A stretch of DNA of 64,000 nt from Cupriavidus pauculus (GTDB lineage Bacteria; Pseudomonadota; Gammaproteobacteria; Burkholderiales; Burkholderiaceae): assembly GCF_008801835.1 (NCBI RefSeq), contig NZ_VZOW01000024.1:22788-86787 (forward strand), written 5' to 3'. The stretch's first letter is position 1, and each line of letters begins with the position of its first letter. Below, one piece after another: positions 25,756-34,239 of the stretch. The notes below the pieces were generated by a model, which was given only the letters and a program-made list of their open reading frames with translations, had not been told where the DNA came from and did not search any database. Made by a program: the position numbers and the translations under genes.

Positions 25756-25854
25756 GGCTGGTCTGGCGCGGATCGGCCGCGATTTCGGGACGCAGGACGT
25801 CGGGAAGGATCTGGGGCGGGACTGTACCACGGCGCAAAAACGGCGCGCTGCTAC

Positions 25855-25951
25855 ACAACCTATACGTTGTAAATAGATTTTACATCGTATAGGTTGTAGA
25901 TTGAAAATACATCCGATAAGTAGTAAAACGTGGTTACAACCGATCCGTTGT
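25855..25951 (+). promoter_or_regulatory. Four tandem hipBA operators at 27-bp pitch
   Basis: Sites at 25855-25870 (ACAACCTATACGTTGT), 25882-25897 (ACATCGTATAGGTTGT), 25909-25924 (ACATCCGATAAGTAGT) and 25936-25951 (ACAACCGATCCGTTGT). Each is an ACAAC-N6-GTTGT dyad, the middle two degenerate, and starts are exactly 27 bp apart. The last site ends 10 nt before the hipB ATG. E. coli hipBA also has several HipB operators, so autoregulation by HipB or HipBA is the natural reading. Confidence 0.8.
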
Positions 25952-25961
25952 GAAACGAGCC

Positions 25962-26240
25962 ATGGCCGCCACCTATCCGATCCGCATCCTTAGCCAGTTA
26001 CGCCCAGTCCTGCAGGGCTTACGCAAGTCTCGCGGCCTGACGCAGGCCGCGCTTGCAGCCAGACTGGGGGTGAGCCAGCAAAGCTATGCCCGCCTGGAAG
26101 CGAACCCGGGCCGCGCCAGCATGGCCCGCGTGCTCGCGGCCCTGCAGGCACTGGAAGTGGATCTGGCGCTGACGCCGCGCGGCGATACTTCCGCCACGGC
26201 ACCCCGCCCGAAAAAAGCCAAACAGAAAGAGGACTGGTAA
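25962..26240 (+). CDS. hipB: HipB-like antitoxin, XRE family
   Basis: 92 residues. Helix-turn-helix at about 20-55 (LRKSRGLTQAALAARLGVSQQSYARLEANPGR), then a short basic tail ending KKAKQKEDW. Binds HipA and represses the operon. A GTG at 25950 is in frame but overlaps the last operator, so ATG 25962 is preferred. Its stop codon overlaps the hipA ATG by one base (TAATG). Confidence 0.88.
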   Translation: MAATYPIRILSQLRPVLQGLRKSRGLTQAALAARLGVSQQSYARLEANPGRASMARVLAALQALEVDLALTPRGDTSATAPRPKKAKQKEDW

Positions 26241-27565
26241 TGGGACGACGCGCGCAACGGCGCAGACTCGGCGTATGGATGAACGGTTGGCGCGCGGGCG
26301 TCTGGGAGCAGGGCGCCGATGGCGAGGCGTTTGCCTACGACGAAGACTGGATGGCCAGCCCGCAGGGCCGACCGCTCTCGCTTTCGCTGCCATTCCGTGC
26401 CGACAATGCGCCGTACCGCGGCAGCATCGTGACTGATTATTTCGACAACCTGCTGCCCGACAGCGATGCCATCCGGCGGCGTCTGGCATTGCGCCATCGC
26501 ACGCAAGGCACCGGCCCGTTCGATCTGCTGGCCGCGCTGGGCCGCGATTGCGTAGGGGCGCTGCAATTGCTGCCGGACGACACCGTGCCGGAGGGCCTGC
26601 ACCGGATCGAGGGAACCGTGGTCGGCGAAGCCGCCATCGCGCGCCTGTTGCGCGACACCACGCGCAACACGGCGGTGCTGGGACAGCCCGACGACAGCGG
26701 CGATCTGCGCCTGTCGATTGCCGGTGCGCAGGAAAAGACCGCGCTGCTGTATCGAAACGGCAAGTGGCTGCTGCCGCATGGCAGCACGCCCACCACGCAT
26801 ATCCTGAAGCTGCCGTTGGGATTGGTCGGCAACATGCGCGCCGACATGCGCACTTCGGTAGAGAACGAATGGCTCTGCGCGCAACTGGTCGGGCATTTCG
26901 GATTGCCGATCGCGCGGTGCGACATCGCCAGATTCGAGGACCAGAAAGTGCTGGTGGTGGAACGCTTCGACCGCCGGCTGGCGCCGGACGGCAAATGGAT
27001 CGTGCGGTTGCCGCAGGAGGATTTCTGCCAGGCGCTGGGCATTTCGCCGCTATCGAAATACCAGGCCGATGGCGGCCCCGGCATCGGCGACATCATGGCG
27101 GTGCTGGCCGGCTCCGAGGCGCCGGCCCACGACCGGCGCAATTTCTTTGCCACGCAGGTGTTGTTCTGGATGCTGGCGGCCACGGACGGCCACGCCAAGA
27201 ACTTCAGCCTGTCGATCGGTCCCGGTGGCCGTTATTGGTCCACGCCGCTGTACGACGTGCTGTCCGCCTTTCCGATCATGGGGCGAGGCGCCAGCCAGCT
27301 TGCGCCGCAGAAGGCGCGCATGGCAATGGCGGTGAGAGGCAGCCAGAACCACTATCGCATCGCTGAAATCATGCGGCGGCACTGGCTGGATCAGGGACGC
27401 CAGGCAGGCTTGCCGGCCGAGGAGGTGGAAACCGTGCTGGCCGCGCTGAAAGGCGCCGTGGAACACGCCATCGCGATGGCCACCGCACAGTTGCCCGCCG
27501 ACTTTCCGGCCGATGTGGCCGACCGTGTCTTCAAGGGACTTCGGGCGCAGGCGCGCAAGCTCTGA
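26240..27565 (+). CDS. hipA: HipA serine/threonine kinase toxin
   Basis: 441 residues, full length. N-terminal HipA_N domain and C-terminal kinase lobe. Ser159 in LSIAGAQEKTALL corresponds to the autophosphorylated Ser150 of E. coli HipA, and Asp316 in TDGHAKNFSL to the catalytic Asp309; Asp in YDVLSAFP is the likely Mg ligand. The E. coli enzyme phosphorylates glutamyl-tRNA synthetase and halts translation; the same target is inferred. All key residues are present, so the toxin is probably active. Confidence 0.92.
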   Translation: MGRRAQRRRLGVWMNGWRAGVWEQGADGEAFAYDEDWMASPQGRPLSLSLPFRADNAPYRGSIVTDYFDNLLPDSDAIRRRLALRHRTQGTGPFDLLAALGRDCVGALQLLPDDTVPEGLHRIEGTVVGEAAIARLLRDTTRNTAVLGQPDDSGDLRLSIAGAQEKTALLYRNGKWLLPHGSTPTTHILKLPLGLVGNMRADMRTSVENEWLCAQLVGHFGLPIARCDIARFEDQKVLVVERFDRRLAPDGKWIVRLPQEDFCQALGISPLSKYQADGGPGIGDIMAVLAGSEAPAHDRRNFFATQVLFWMLAATDGHAKNFSLSIGPGGRYWSTPLYDVLSAFPIMGRGASQLAPQKARMAMAVRGSQNHYRIAEIMRRHWLDQGRQAGLPAEEVETVLAALKGAVEHAIAMATAQLPADFPADVADRVFKGLRAQARKL

Positions 27566-27573
27566 CGCGCCGA

Positions 27574-27588
27574 CCCCGCTCGCCGGGG
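27574..27588 (+). terminator. Weak hairpin after hipA
   Basis: CCCCG-CTCGC-CGGGG, 8 nt after the stop, followed by CACCGTTTCTC. The 364-bp space up to 27929 also holds an imperfect hairpin CGGCG-TGG-CGCCG at 27760-27772; I see no gene in it. Confidence 0.3.
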
Positions 27589-27929
27589 CACCGTTTCTCG
27601 CTCTTCCTGGTAGCGAACTGCCGGCGCATTGGACGCCGCCCCGAGCCGGCCCTTACGTCGGCTGCACCATCAATCCTTGCCCCCGTTGTCTTGCCGGCTC
27701 CCCCTGAAGCCGCCATGCCGCGTGTCGTCCAGACCGTGGCTTTGTACCGCTTTGTATCCCGGCGTGGCGCCGATACGTCTCCTGACGAAAATGCGCGCCT
27801 CGCCATACGGGCCAGATACTTCGGACGCCTTAAATACGTTCCATGGCAGGACGCAACGCGAAAACGCAAGCAGATCCGGCCACGCAGTCTTCAAACTCCA
27901 TTCACTTTCGTTATCAAAGGAAACCGATC

Positions 27930-28238
27930 ATGTCCGCTCAACTCGCCCGTCGTCTCGTTCTTGCCGTTGCCCTGGTTGGCGCCGCCGCCGGCGCCCAGGC
28001 TTCCGTTGGATCGCGCGATCCGTACACGGATGGCGCCCGCTCCGTCACCAGCGCCCGCGACCCGTACAGCGAAGGCGCCCGTAGCGTGCAAGAACCGCGC
28101 AGCCCGTATAGCGACGGCGCTCGCAATGTCGATCCCTACCTGGACGGCGCGCACAAGGTGGCAGGGCTGGACCGCACCGGCGTATCCGCGCCGCCTGCGC
28201 GCCAGATCGACCCGTATCTGGACGGCGCCTACGTCTGA
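27930..28238 (+). CDS. Secreted DPYxDGA-repeat protein 1
   Basis: 102 residues. Signal peptide (MSAQLARRLVLAVALVGAAAGAQA) then five or more copies of an octapeptide-like repeat: RDPYTDGAR, RDPYSEGAR, RSPYSDGAR, VDPYLDGAH, IDPYLDGAY. The repeats are acidic and aromatic with no Cys, and no catalytic motif is present. Start supported by AAAGGAA upstream. A paralogue with the same repeat lies at 42595-42849 on the other strand. Function unknown; a ligand- or metal-binding or surface role is only a guess. Confidence 0.8.
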   Translation: MSAQLARRLVLAVALVGAAAGAQASVGSRDPYTDGARSVTSARDPYSEGARSVQEPRSPYSDGARNVDPYLDGAHKVAGLDRTGVSAPPARQIDPYLDGAYV

Positions 28239-28314
28239 CAGACATCTCATGGCCGGCGCGCTTGCGCGGGCTCATTTCCCAACCGTTGCGTATTTAAAGA
28301 CCCAAGGACTCTCA

Positions 28315-29115
28315 ATGTTGAACCGCACGCTCGTATCCGTTGCGCTGGTCGCGATGGGCATCACCGCAAACACGTCGGCATTCGCCGCACAATCGGCCAC
28401 CCAAGGGACCGCCGCCGACTCCCAGGCGCCTTCCGTCGTCATCGTGCATGGCGCTTTCGCGGACGGATCGGATTGGGCGAAGGTGATTCCGATCCTGCAG
28501 GCCAAGGGCATCAAGGTGCAAGCCGTGCAGAACGGCCTGAATTCACTTGCCGACGATGTGGCCGCCACGCGGCGCGCCATCCGCAACCAGCCGGGCAAGG
28601 TCGTGCTGGTAGGGCATTCGTGGGGCGGTACGGTGATTACCGAGGCTGGCGCCAACGACAAGGTCTCCGCGCTGGTCTATGTGGCCGCGTTTGCGCCGGA
28701 CGCCGGTCAGTCCACCGAGGAAGTAGGCAAGGCGGCGCCGCCGGCGCCGGGCATCAAGCGGCTGGTGGCCGATGCCGACGGCTACCTGTCTTTGCCGCCG
28801 GACGCGGTGGCCAGCGATTTTGCCCAGGACGTGCCGGCCGCGCAGGCTCGCGTAATGGCTGCCACGCAAGGGCCCATCCAGAGCAAGGCGTTTGCGGAAA
28901 AGACCACGGTCGCGGCATGGACCACGCGCCCGTCGTGGTTCATCGTCAGCGAGAAGGACCGCATGATCCCACCCGAGCTGGAACGTGCCATGGCGAGCAA
29001 GATCGGCGCAAAGGTGACCAGCCTGCCGACCAGCCATGTGCCGCAGCAATCGCGGCCGGCCGATGTGGCGAAGGTCATTCTCGACGCCGTCCACACGGTG
29101 CAGGCACAACGGTAA
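28315..29115 (+). CDS. Exported alpha/beta hydrolase
   Basis: 266 residues. Signal peptide ends near TSAFAAQS, so it acts outside the cytoplasm. IVHGAFADGSDW (oxyanion site), VGHSWGGTVI (nucleophile Ser), SEKDRMIPP (Asp) and TSHVPQQSRP (His) form the triad of the HGAFADGSDW-type hydrolases, often annotated as esterases. AAGGA is 8 nt upstream. It follows the repeat protein after 76 nt and may share its transcript. Confidence 0.87.
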   Translation: MLNRTLVSVALVAMGITANTSAFAAQSATQGTAADSQAPSVVIVHGAFADGSDWAKVIPILQAKGIKVQAVQNGLNSLADDVAATRRAIRNQPGKVVLVGHSWGGTVITEAGANDKVSALVYVAAFAPDAGQSTEEVGKAAPPAPGIKRLVADADGYLSLPPDAVASDFAQDVPAAQARVMAATQGPIQSKAFAEKTTVAAWTTRPSWFIVSEKDRMIPPELERAMASKIGAKVTSLPTSHVPQQSRPADVAKVILDAVHTVQAQR

Positions 29116-29243
29116 GCGCAGCCACGGGTGGGGCAGGTCGGTAGAGGCGGCGTCGGAAGTCGCATGGCGCGGGCGGCAGTACCGTGCTCGGCGTCCCCGC
29201 CGAGACCGAGGTACAACTGCCCACCCCGCCGCCCAGCCGTTTC

Positions 29244-29266
29244 CGCCGATTATCGACGGCGTTTTT
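29244..29266 (+). terminator. Putative terminator downstream of the exported hydrolase
   Basis: CGCCG (29244-29248), loop ATTATCGA, CGGCG (29257-29261), then TTTTT. It lies about 130 nt after the stop codon. The following space up to 29786 contains the promoter block at 29527-29558 and otherwise nothing I can identify. Confidence 0.5.
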
Positions 29267-29526
29267 CCATTCTGACAAAAATGTAATGATTAAATCAGCG
29301 GAAAACCATCGGCAAAGCGCAAACGAAGTAGAAACATCGGCTATAAATACGTTTCGTGTCGCGAGCTGGTGTCGCGCGCCACGTCTCCGCCCGCCTGTGC
29401 TAGCCTGCGGGCATTTTTTTGCCCATAGATAATCGATGCATTCGTATCTGTCGTGAATGGCAATAATCCATCCGAATTCGGAATAAATGATTGCCGATAT
29501 GGTGAAAACCCTCTGTCCTTTTTATC

Positions 29527-29558
29527 TTGACTAAGGTGGTATATCACATACCTTATAT
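29527..29558 (+). promoter_or_regulatory. Promoter/operator block of OFA carrier 2
   Basis: TTGACT at 29527-29532, then the perfect inverted repeat GGTAT-ATCAC-ATACC (29539-29553) and TTATAT. Aligned base by base with 770-800, about 26 of 33 positions are identical and no gaps are needed. It lies 229 nt upstream of the small ORF at 29787, so a long leader is expected if transcription starts here. Confidence 0.6.
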
Positions 29559-29786
29559 CCATTCGCGCGAATGGTTGGGTAGCGGTGAACATTACATTTT
29601 TGTCATCCAAGCGGCGGACTTCTGATAACGGCAAGGTTTGGACGGAAGCTGCATGGCAGGAGTGAGGATGCTCGCCAAGTCAGGAATATGGCGGCTTTAC
29701 GGGATATTTGGCGGCTATTCGTTAATCGCCGAAAAAACCGTCATTTTTGCTGCCGACAAAACAACGATGGCACAAGGAGGGACGAA

Positions 29787-29885
29787 ATGTCTGCAATCAT
29801 ATTCAGACGACGATTGGCGTCGTGCGACCCCATGCGCGTATTTTCAGATAATGCATATCCAGTCATTCCGGAGGGCGCGAAATGA
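29787..29885 (+). CDS. 32-residue leader ORF translationally coupled to OFA carrier 2
   Basis: Begins MSAIIFRRR and ends VIPEGAK. It has one of the best ribosome-binding sites of the region (AAGGAGG, 6 nt before ATG) and its TGA overlaps the ATG of the carrier gene (ATGA). The carrier's own site CCGGAGG lies inside this ORF. No family recognised. It may serve translational coupling or be a regulatory leader peptide; it could also be chance, since no homologue was checked. Confidence 0.5.
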   Translation: MSAIIFRRRLASCDPMRVFSDNAYPVIPEGAK

Positions 29886-31204
29886 ACCACGCATCTACGG
29901 GATCGCTGCGTCCCAATTCGCAGATTTCCGACCGCACGCGCTGGATCCAGCTGGCAGTGGGCGTTATCTGCATGATCGCCACCGCAAATATCCAATATGC
30001 CTGGACGTTGTTTGTTCCGGAAATCCAGGACACTTTTGGCTGGTCGCGGGCGAATATCCAGATCGCCTTTACCATCTTTGTCCTGGTGCAGACCTGGCTA
30101 GCGCCGATCGAAGGATATTTCATCGATAAATTCGGACCGCGCCTGATGGTGGCATTCGGTGCACTTTTCATCGGCGCGGCGTGGGCGATCAATTCGCAGG
30201 CAACGTCGCTGATGGGTTTCTACGTCGGCGCGGCAGTGGGCGGGCTGGGCGTGGGATCGATCTACGCCACCTGTATCAACAACGCCATCAAGTGGTTTCC
30301 AGACCGGCGCGGCCTGGCAGTGGGGCTGACGGCGGGCGGGTACGGCGCGGGCTCCGCCGCCACCATCCTGCCGATTGCGGCCATGATCGAATCGGCGGGA
30401 TTCCAGAGCACCTTCCTGTTCTTCGGCATCCTGCAGGGCACGCTGGCATTCGTTGCGGCTTGGTTCCTGCGCGCGCCGCAAGCTTCGGAGGTCAAAGTCT
30501 CGCAGAAGATCGCCCAGTCCACGCGCGACTACACATTGCGCGAAGCGCTCAGCACCCGGCTGTTCTGGCTGATGCTGGTGATGTTTGTGCTGGTGGTGAC
30601 CGGCGGCATGATGGCCGTGGCGCAGCTTGGCGTGATCGCCAAGGATCTGGGCGTCAAGGAATTCCAGGTCGACCTGCACTTCTTCGTCATGGCTGCATTG
30701 CCGCTGGCGCTGATGCTGGACCGCATCATGAACGGTATCTCGCGGCCGCTATTCGGCTGGATTTCCGACAATATCGGCCGCGAGAAAACCATGGTGATCG
30801 CCTTCACGCTGGAAGGGTTCGGCATCATCGCGCTCGGTTACTTCGGCAGCAATCCGTATGCGTTCCTGATTCTCTCCGGCGTGGTGTTTCTGGCCTGGGG
30901 CGAAGTGTATTCGCTGTTCTCAGCGTTGGCCGGCGATGCCTTCGGCACCAAGCACATCGGCAAGATCTACGGCGTGCTCTATACGGCCAAGGGGATTGGC
31001 GCGCTGTTTGTGCCGATTGGCAATCTGATGATGGAAGCCACCGGCACGTGGTCCACCGTGCTTTATACAGTGGCCACGATGGACCTGATGGCGGCGCTGC
31101 TGGCGTTCACGGTGCTCAGGCCAGTGTTCGCCAGCCACGTGGCCACATCCAGGCGAATGTTCTCGCAGGAGCAGGGCGGGGCGGGAACACAGGTGCCGGC
31201 GTAA
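29882..31204 (+). CDS. MFS transporter, oxalate/formate antiporter (OFA) family
   Basis: 440 residues, about 12 membrane segments. Close relative of the carrier at 918-2252: shared NIQYAWTLFVPEI, DKFGPRLMV, KWFPDRRGLAVGLTAGGYGAGSA and WISDNIGREKTMV. Transports an unidentified small carboxylate. GGAGG lies 7 nt before the ATG, which overlaps the stop of the 32-codon ORF. Paralogy plus the shared upstream block suggests duplicate carriers responding to the same signal. Confidence 0.9.
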   Translation: MNHASTGSLRPNSQISDRTRWIQLAVGVICMIATANIQYAWTLFVPEIQDTFGWSRANIQIAFTIFVLVQTWLAPIEGYFIDKFGPRLMVAFGALFIGAAWAINSQATSLMGFYVGAAVGGLGVGSIYATCINNAIKWFPDRRGLAVGLTAGGYGAGSAATILPIAAMIESAGFQSTFLFFGILQGTLAFVAAWFLRAPQASEVKVSQKIAQSTRDYTLREALSTRLFWLMLVMFVLVVTGGMMAVAQLGVIAKDLGVKEFQVDLHFFVMAALPLALMLDRIMNGISRPLFGWISDNIGREKTMVIAFTLEGFGIIALGYFGSNPYAFLILSGVVFLAWGEVYSLFSALAGDAFGTKHIGKIYGVLYTAKGIGALFVPIGNLMMEATGTWSTVLYTVATMDLMAALLAFTVLRPVFASHVATSRRMFSQEQGGAGTQVPA

Positions 31205-31214
31205 GCCGCGTGTA

Positions 31215-31235
31215 GGCGGGGCGCCGCACCCCGCC
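31215..31235. terminator. Hairpin between convergent genes
   Basis: GGCGGGG-CGCCGCA-CCCCGCC between the carrier gene (+) and shc (-). No T-run, so it may act with Rho. Confidence 0.45.
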
Positions 31236-31244
31236 CGGTGACGA

Positions 31245-33272
31245 TCAGGCCGGCGTGCGCTCCGCGACAGCGGCGTCGGCCACGCGCACTGGCGCCTGCG
31301 GCATGCCTTGCGCCTGCGGCGCCCGGGTTTGCTGCGCGGGCTGCGTCCCGTGCATCAGCCGGCGATAGCGCCCCAACGCCCACAGCGGGAAATACGCGGT
31401 GTAGCCGTGATACTTCAAATGGAAGATGCGCGGAAAGCCCGGGGCGTTGTGGAACGGATGCATCCAGAAGCCATCTTCGCGCTGCGCGTCGATCAGGTAC
31501 GCGACGCCACGCCGCACCGATTCCGATTCATGTTCGCCCAGCGCCAACTGGCCCAGTAACGCCCAGGCGGTTTGCTCCGCAAGGCTGCGGCCGTCGTTGG
31601 TGCCGGCCAGTTCGGGATGCAGGTAGCTGTCGTTCGTTTCGCCCCAGCCGCCGTCGGCGTTCTGTTTGCCGCGCAGCCACGCGATTGCGTTGCGCACCAT
31701 CGGCAGGTTCTTGTCGACGCCGGCCAGCGCCAGGCCAGCCAGCACGCTCCATGTGCCGTAGATGTAGTTGGTGCCCCAGCGGCCCCACCAGCTGCCATCG
31801 CGCTGCTGCGTGTCGCGCAGATAGGCAATGCATCGCTCGCGCACGGTGGCGTCCTGCGGGCGATTGGTGACGCCCAACGCCAGCAGCACGCGGCCGGACA
31901 CGTCTTCGGTCGGCGGATCGAGCAGCGCGCCATGATCCGCGAACGGAATCGCGTTGAGGTAATTGCGGTCGCAGTTGGCATCGAATGCGCCAAAGCCGCC
32001 GTTACGCGATTGCAGGCCGATCGACCAGTCGAGCGCACGGTCGACATGCGGCTTGAAGCGCTGGCTTTGTCCGGTGCGCTTGCCGTGCGCGTGCAGCATC
32101 GCCAGCACCACGGCGGTGTCGTCGACATCGGGGTAATACGGGTTGGCGTACTGGAAAGCCCATCCGCCCGGCCTGGTGGCCGGCGCGGCGTTGTGCTCCC
32201 AGTCCCCGGCCAGGTCCAGCACCTGGCGTTCGGTCAGCCAGTCATAGCCGCGCGCGATGGCCTCGGCGGTGCGCGCGTCGGCCGGCGCCTGTTCCAGCGC
32301 CATGAGGCTCCAGGCGGTATCCCATACGGGCGACAGACACGGTTGGCAATACGACACGCCGTCGTCGCGATGCACGATCAGCTTCTTCAGCGCATCCATG
32401 CAATCGCGGCGCAAGGGATGGTCCTTGGCGTAGCCAAGCAGCACCATCATTTCGTAGGCGTAGACCATCGGCGGGAAGATGCCGCCGAAGCCGTCCTCGC
32501 CATTCATCCGTTCCTCGCTCCACTTCACGGCGCGTTCGATCGCCTTGCGGCGCAGCAGGCGCGGAATCAGCGGCTCGGCATGACGGACCAGCCGGTCGAG
32601 CTTCAGGAACAGGCCCGGCAGGCCGCGCTTGCGCGGGAAGTAGCCGGTTTCCAGTTCCGGCGGCGTGACAAACAGCTCCTGCACGTGAACGCCCAGCGGA
32701 TTCCTGGCCTGCGCGCGGATCGAGCACAGCACCAGCAGCGGCACCATGGTCGTGCGCGCCCAGTAGGCCACCTTGTCCATGTGGATCGGCGCCCAGCGTG
32801 GAAACAGCACGAATTCCACCGGCATGAAAGGCGTGGCGCGCCACGGCACTTCGCCGAAGGTTGCCAGCAGGATGCGTGTGAAGACGTTCGACTTGGCCGC
32901 GCCGCCGTGCTGCAGGATGACATCGCGCGCGCGCTGCATATGCGGCGCATCGGGAGAATCGCCAGCGGCCTTCAGGGCAAAGTACGCCTTGACGCTGCAC
33001 GACACATCCACCGCGCCGCCGTGATACAGGTCCCATGCGCCGTGGCCGTCGAGCCGCTGCAGATTGCGCAGATACCTGGCCATGCGCGCTTGCAATGCGG
33101 TGTCGATCTCGTCGACGAAATGCATCATCAGGATGTATTCGGCCGTGATGGTGGCGTCCGATTCAAGCTCGAAGCACCAGTGGCCGTCTGCATGTTGCAG
33201 ATTCAGCAGCGCGTCGCGCGCACGGGTCAGGCTGGCATCCAGATCGGATGCCGAAAAATCTTGTGAGGTCAT
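31245..33272 (-). CDS. shc: Squalene-hopene cyclase
   Basis: 675 residues. Cyclises squalene to hopene/hopanol for hopanoids; monotopic inner-membrane enzyme. DVDD at 382-385 is the catalytic DXDD motif. Several QW repeats are visible (DGSWWGRWGTNYIYGTW, NADGGWGE, NGGFGAFD). The ATG at 33272 overlaps the stop of the upstream TetR gene (ATGA); the frame's extension to 33521 is inside that gene and is rejected. No hpn genes or other isoprenoid genes are nearby, so this may be a solitary or second copy. Confidence 0.95.
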   Translation of the reverse strand: MTSQDFSASDLDASLTRARDALLNLQHADGHWCFELESDATITAEYILMMHFVDEIDTALQARMARYLRNLQRLDGHGAWDLYHGGAVDVSCSVKAYFALKAAGDSPDAPHMQRARDVILQHGGAAKSNVFTRILLATFGEVPWRATPFMPVEFVLFPRWAPIHMDKVAYWARTTMVPLLVLCSIRAQARNPLGVHVQELFVTPPELETGYFPRKRGLPGLFLKLDRLVRHAEPLIPRLLRRKAIERAVKWSEERMNGEDGFGGIFPPMVYAYEMMVLLGYAKDHPLRRDCMDALKKLIVHRDDGVSYCQPCLSPVWDTAWSLMALEQAPADARTAEAIARGYDWLTERQVLDLAGDWEHNAAPATRPGGWAFQYANPYYPDVDDTAVVLAMLHAHGKRTGQSQRFKPHVDRALDWSIGLQSRNGGFGAFDANCDRNYLNAIPFADHGALLDPPTEDVSGRVLLALGVTNRPQDATVRERCIAYLRDTQQRDGSWWGRWGTNYIYGTWSVLAGLALAGVDKNLPMVRNAIAWLRGKQNADGGWGETNDSYLHPELAGTNDGRSLAEQTAWALLGQLALGEHESESVRRGVAYLIDAQREDGFWMHPFHNAPGFPRIFHLKYHGYTAYFPLWALGRYRRLMHGTQPAQQTRAPQAQGMPQAPVRVADAAVAERTPA

Positions 33273-33850
33273 GCGTGTTCGGGGCGGCGATAGGTCATGT
33301 GGTCGAGCTGCTGCAGCAACGCCGCCCGTTGTGCGGAATCGATCGTACGGTGGCCCAGCAGATCGGCCAGCCAGAGGCCGTCGGCGGCCAGCCGGCAAAG
33401 TAGCAAGCGCGTGGCATCGCCGGAATGCGCCACGTCCTGCTGCAGCGATTCGGTTTCCCATTCCTGGTAGGGCGTGCGGAAATCGGGGCGGGCCATCACC
33501 AGCATCATTGCGGCGCGCCACAGCTCACGTTCGCCGCGCTCGACCAGCCCATCGGCCGAGGCGTGCAGATAGGCGCGGGTATTGCGTCCGTGCGGCTCGC
33601 CATCGGCTTGCGCCGCGGCGCTTACCTGGCCCTTGAAGCGATCGAGCACCAGGTTGGAGATGGCTTCCAGCAATTCCTGCTTGCTCGAAAAATGATGCTG
33701 CAGCCCGCCTTTGGACACCCCCGCGCGCGCGGCCACCGCGTTCAGCGTCACCGCACCGATGCCTTCTTCGACAAGCAGTTCGATGGTGGCCGATAACAGG
33801 CGGTCGCGAATGAGTTGCGGTTGTTTGGGGCGGCGGTGGGCTTCACTCAT
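33269..33850 (-). CDS. TetR family transcriptional regulator coupled to shc
   Basis: 193 residues from ATG 33850 (ATG 33868 would add six residues). Helix-turn-helix LLVEEGIGAVTLNAVAARAGVSKGGLQHHFSSKQELLEAI; the C-terminal domain resembles the TetR_C_37 type (LWLADLLGHRTID near the end). No Shine-Dalgarno is apparent. Its stop overlaps the shc start, so both are on one mRNA and it is the best candidate regulator of shc. Confidence 0.85.
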   Translation of the reverse strand: MSEAHRRPKQPQLIRDRLLSATIELLVEEGIGAVTLNAVAARAGVSKGGLQHHFSSKQELLEAISNLVLDRFKGQVSAAAQADGEPHGRNTRAYLHASADGLVERGERELWRAAMMLVMARPDFRTPYQEWETESLQQDVAHSGDATRLLLCRLAADGLWLADLLGHRTIDSAQRAALLQQLDHMTYRRPEHA

Positions 33851-33916
33851 GGCGCCGGAAGATACCATCCGGCCGGATTGTTTGCAAATGCCCCCGGGGT
33901 TGCCGCCGGTCCCGCC

Positions 33917-34222
33917 TTAGCGATCGAGCGGGGCAAAGCGCACGCGTTCGTCTTCAAGACGGCCGTGGAACATTTCCGCGGGACGCGCCCAGCCGCCCAC
34001 CTGGTGCGGCCAGATATGCACGTAGACGGTCAGGACCTCTTCGCTTTCGGAATGCCGCGATTCGAATACGCGCCGGTACAGGCCGCCCTTGTAATGGCGA
34101 TGCGTGGCCAGTTGCAGGGCTTCGGCCTCGGTGTTCACCGTGTACTGGGGCAGCTTCGCCTCGGTAAAGGTGCTGACCAGTTCAAACGCCTGGCGAATCG
34201 CCTCGATATCGGTTGGCTGCAT
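33917..34222 (-). CDS. DUF1653-type protein
   Basis: 101 residues. THRHYKGGLYRRVFESRHSESEEVLTVYVHIWPHQVGGWARPAEMF matches the DUF1653 pattern (HYKG.Y, HSE..E, VY, W.RP..MF). GGGAG lies 8 nt upstream of the ATG. Same direction as, and 17 nt after, the cupin gene. Biochemical role unknown. Confidence 0.8.
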   Translation of the reverse strand: MQPTDIEAIRQAFELVSTFTEAKLPQYTVNTEAEALQLATHRHYKGGLYRRVFESRHSESEEVLTVYVHIWPHQVGGWARPAEMFHGRLEDERVRFAPLDR

Positions 34223-34239
34223 GTGTGCGCTCCCTTGAA

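Noticed and set aside
25855..25951. CRISPR-like regularly spaced repeat
   Set aside because: Units are 16-bp dyads with 11-bp gaps, only four copies, no cas genes, and placed in the hipB promoter; better explained as operators.
29341..29634. 97-codon minus-strand frame in the OFA carrier 2 leader region
   Set aside because: No ribosome-binding site, no recognisable domain, and it covers the conserved promoter block.
31238..31870. Forward frame opposite shc
   Set aside because: Pro/Arg/Cys-rich shadow; shc with DXDD and QW motifs is on the minus strand.
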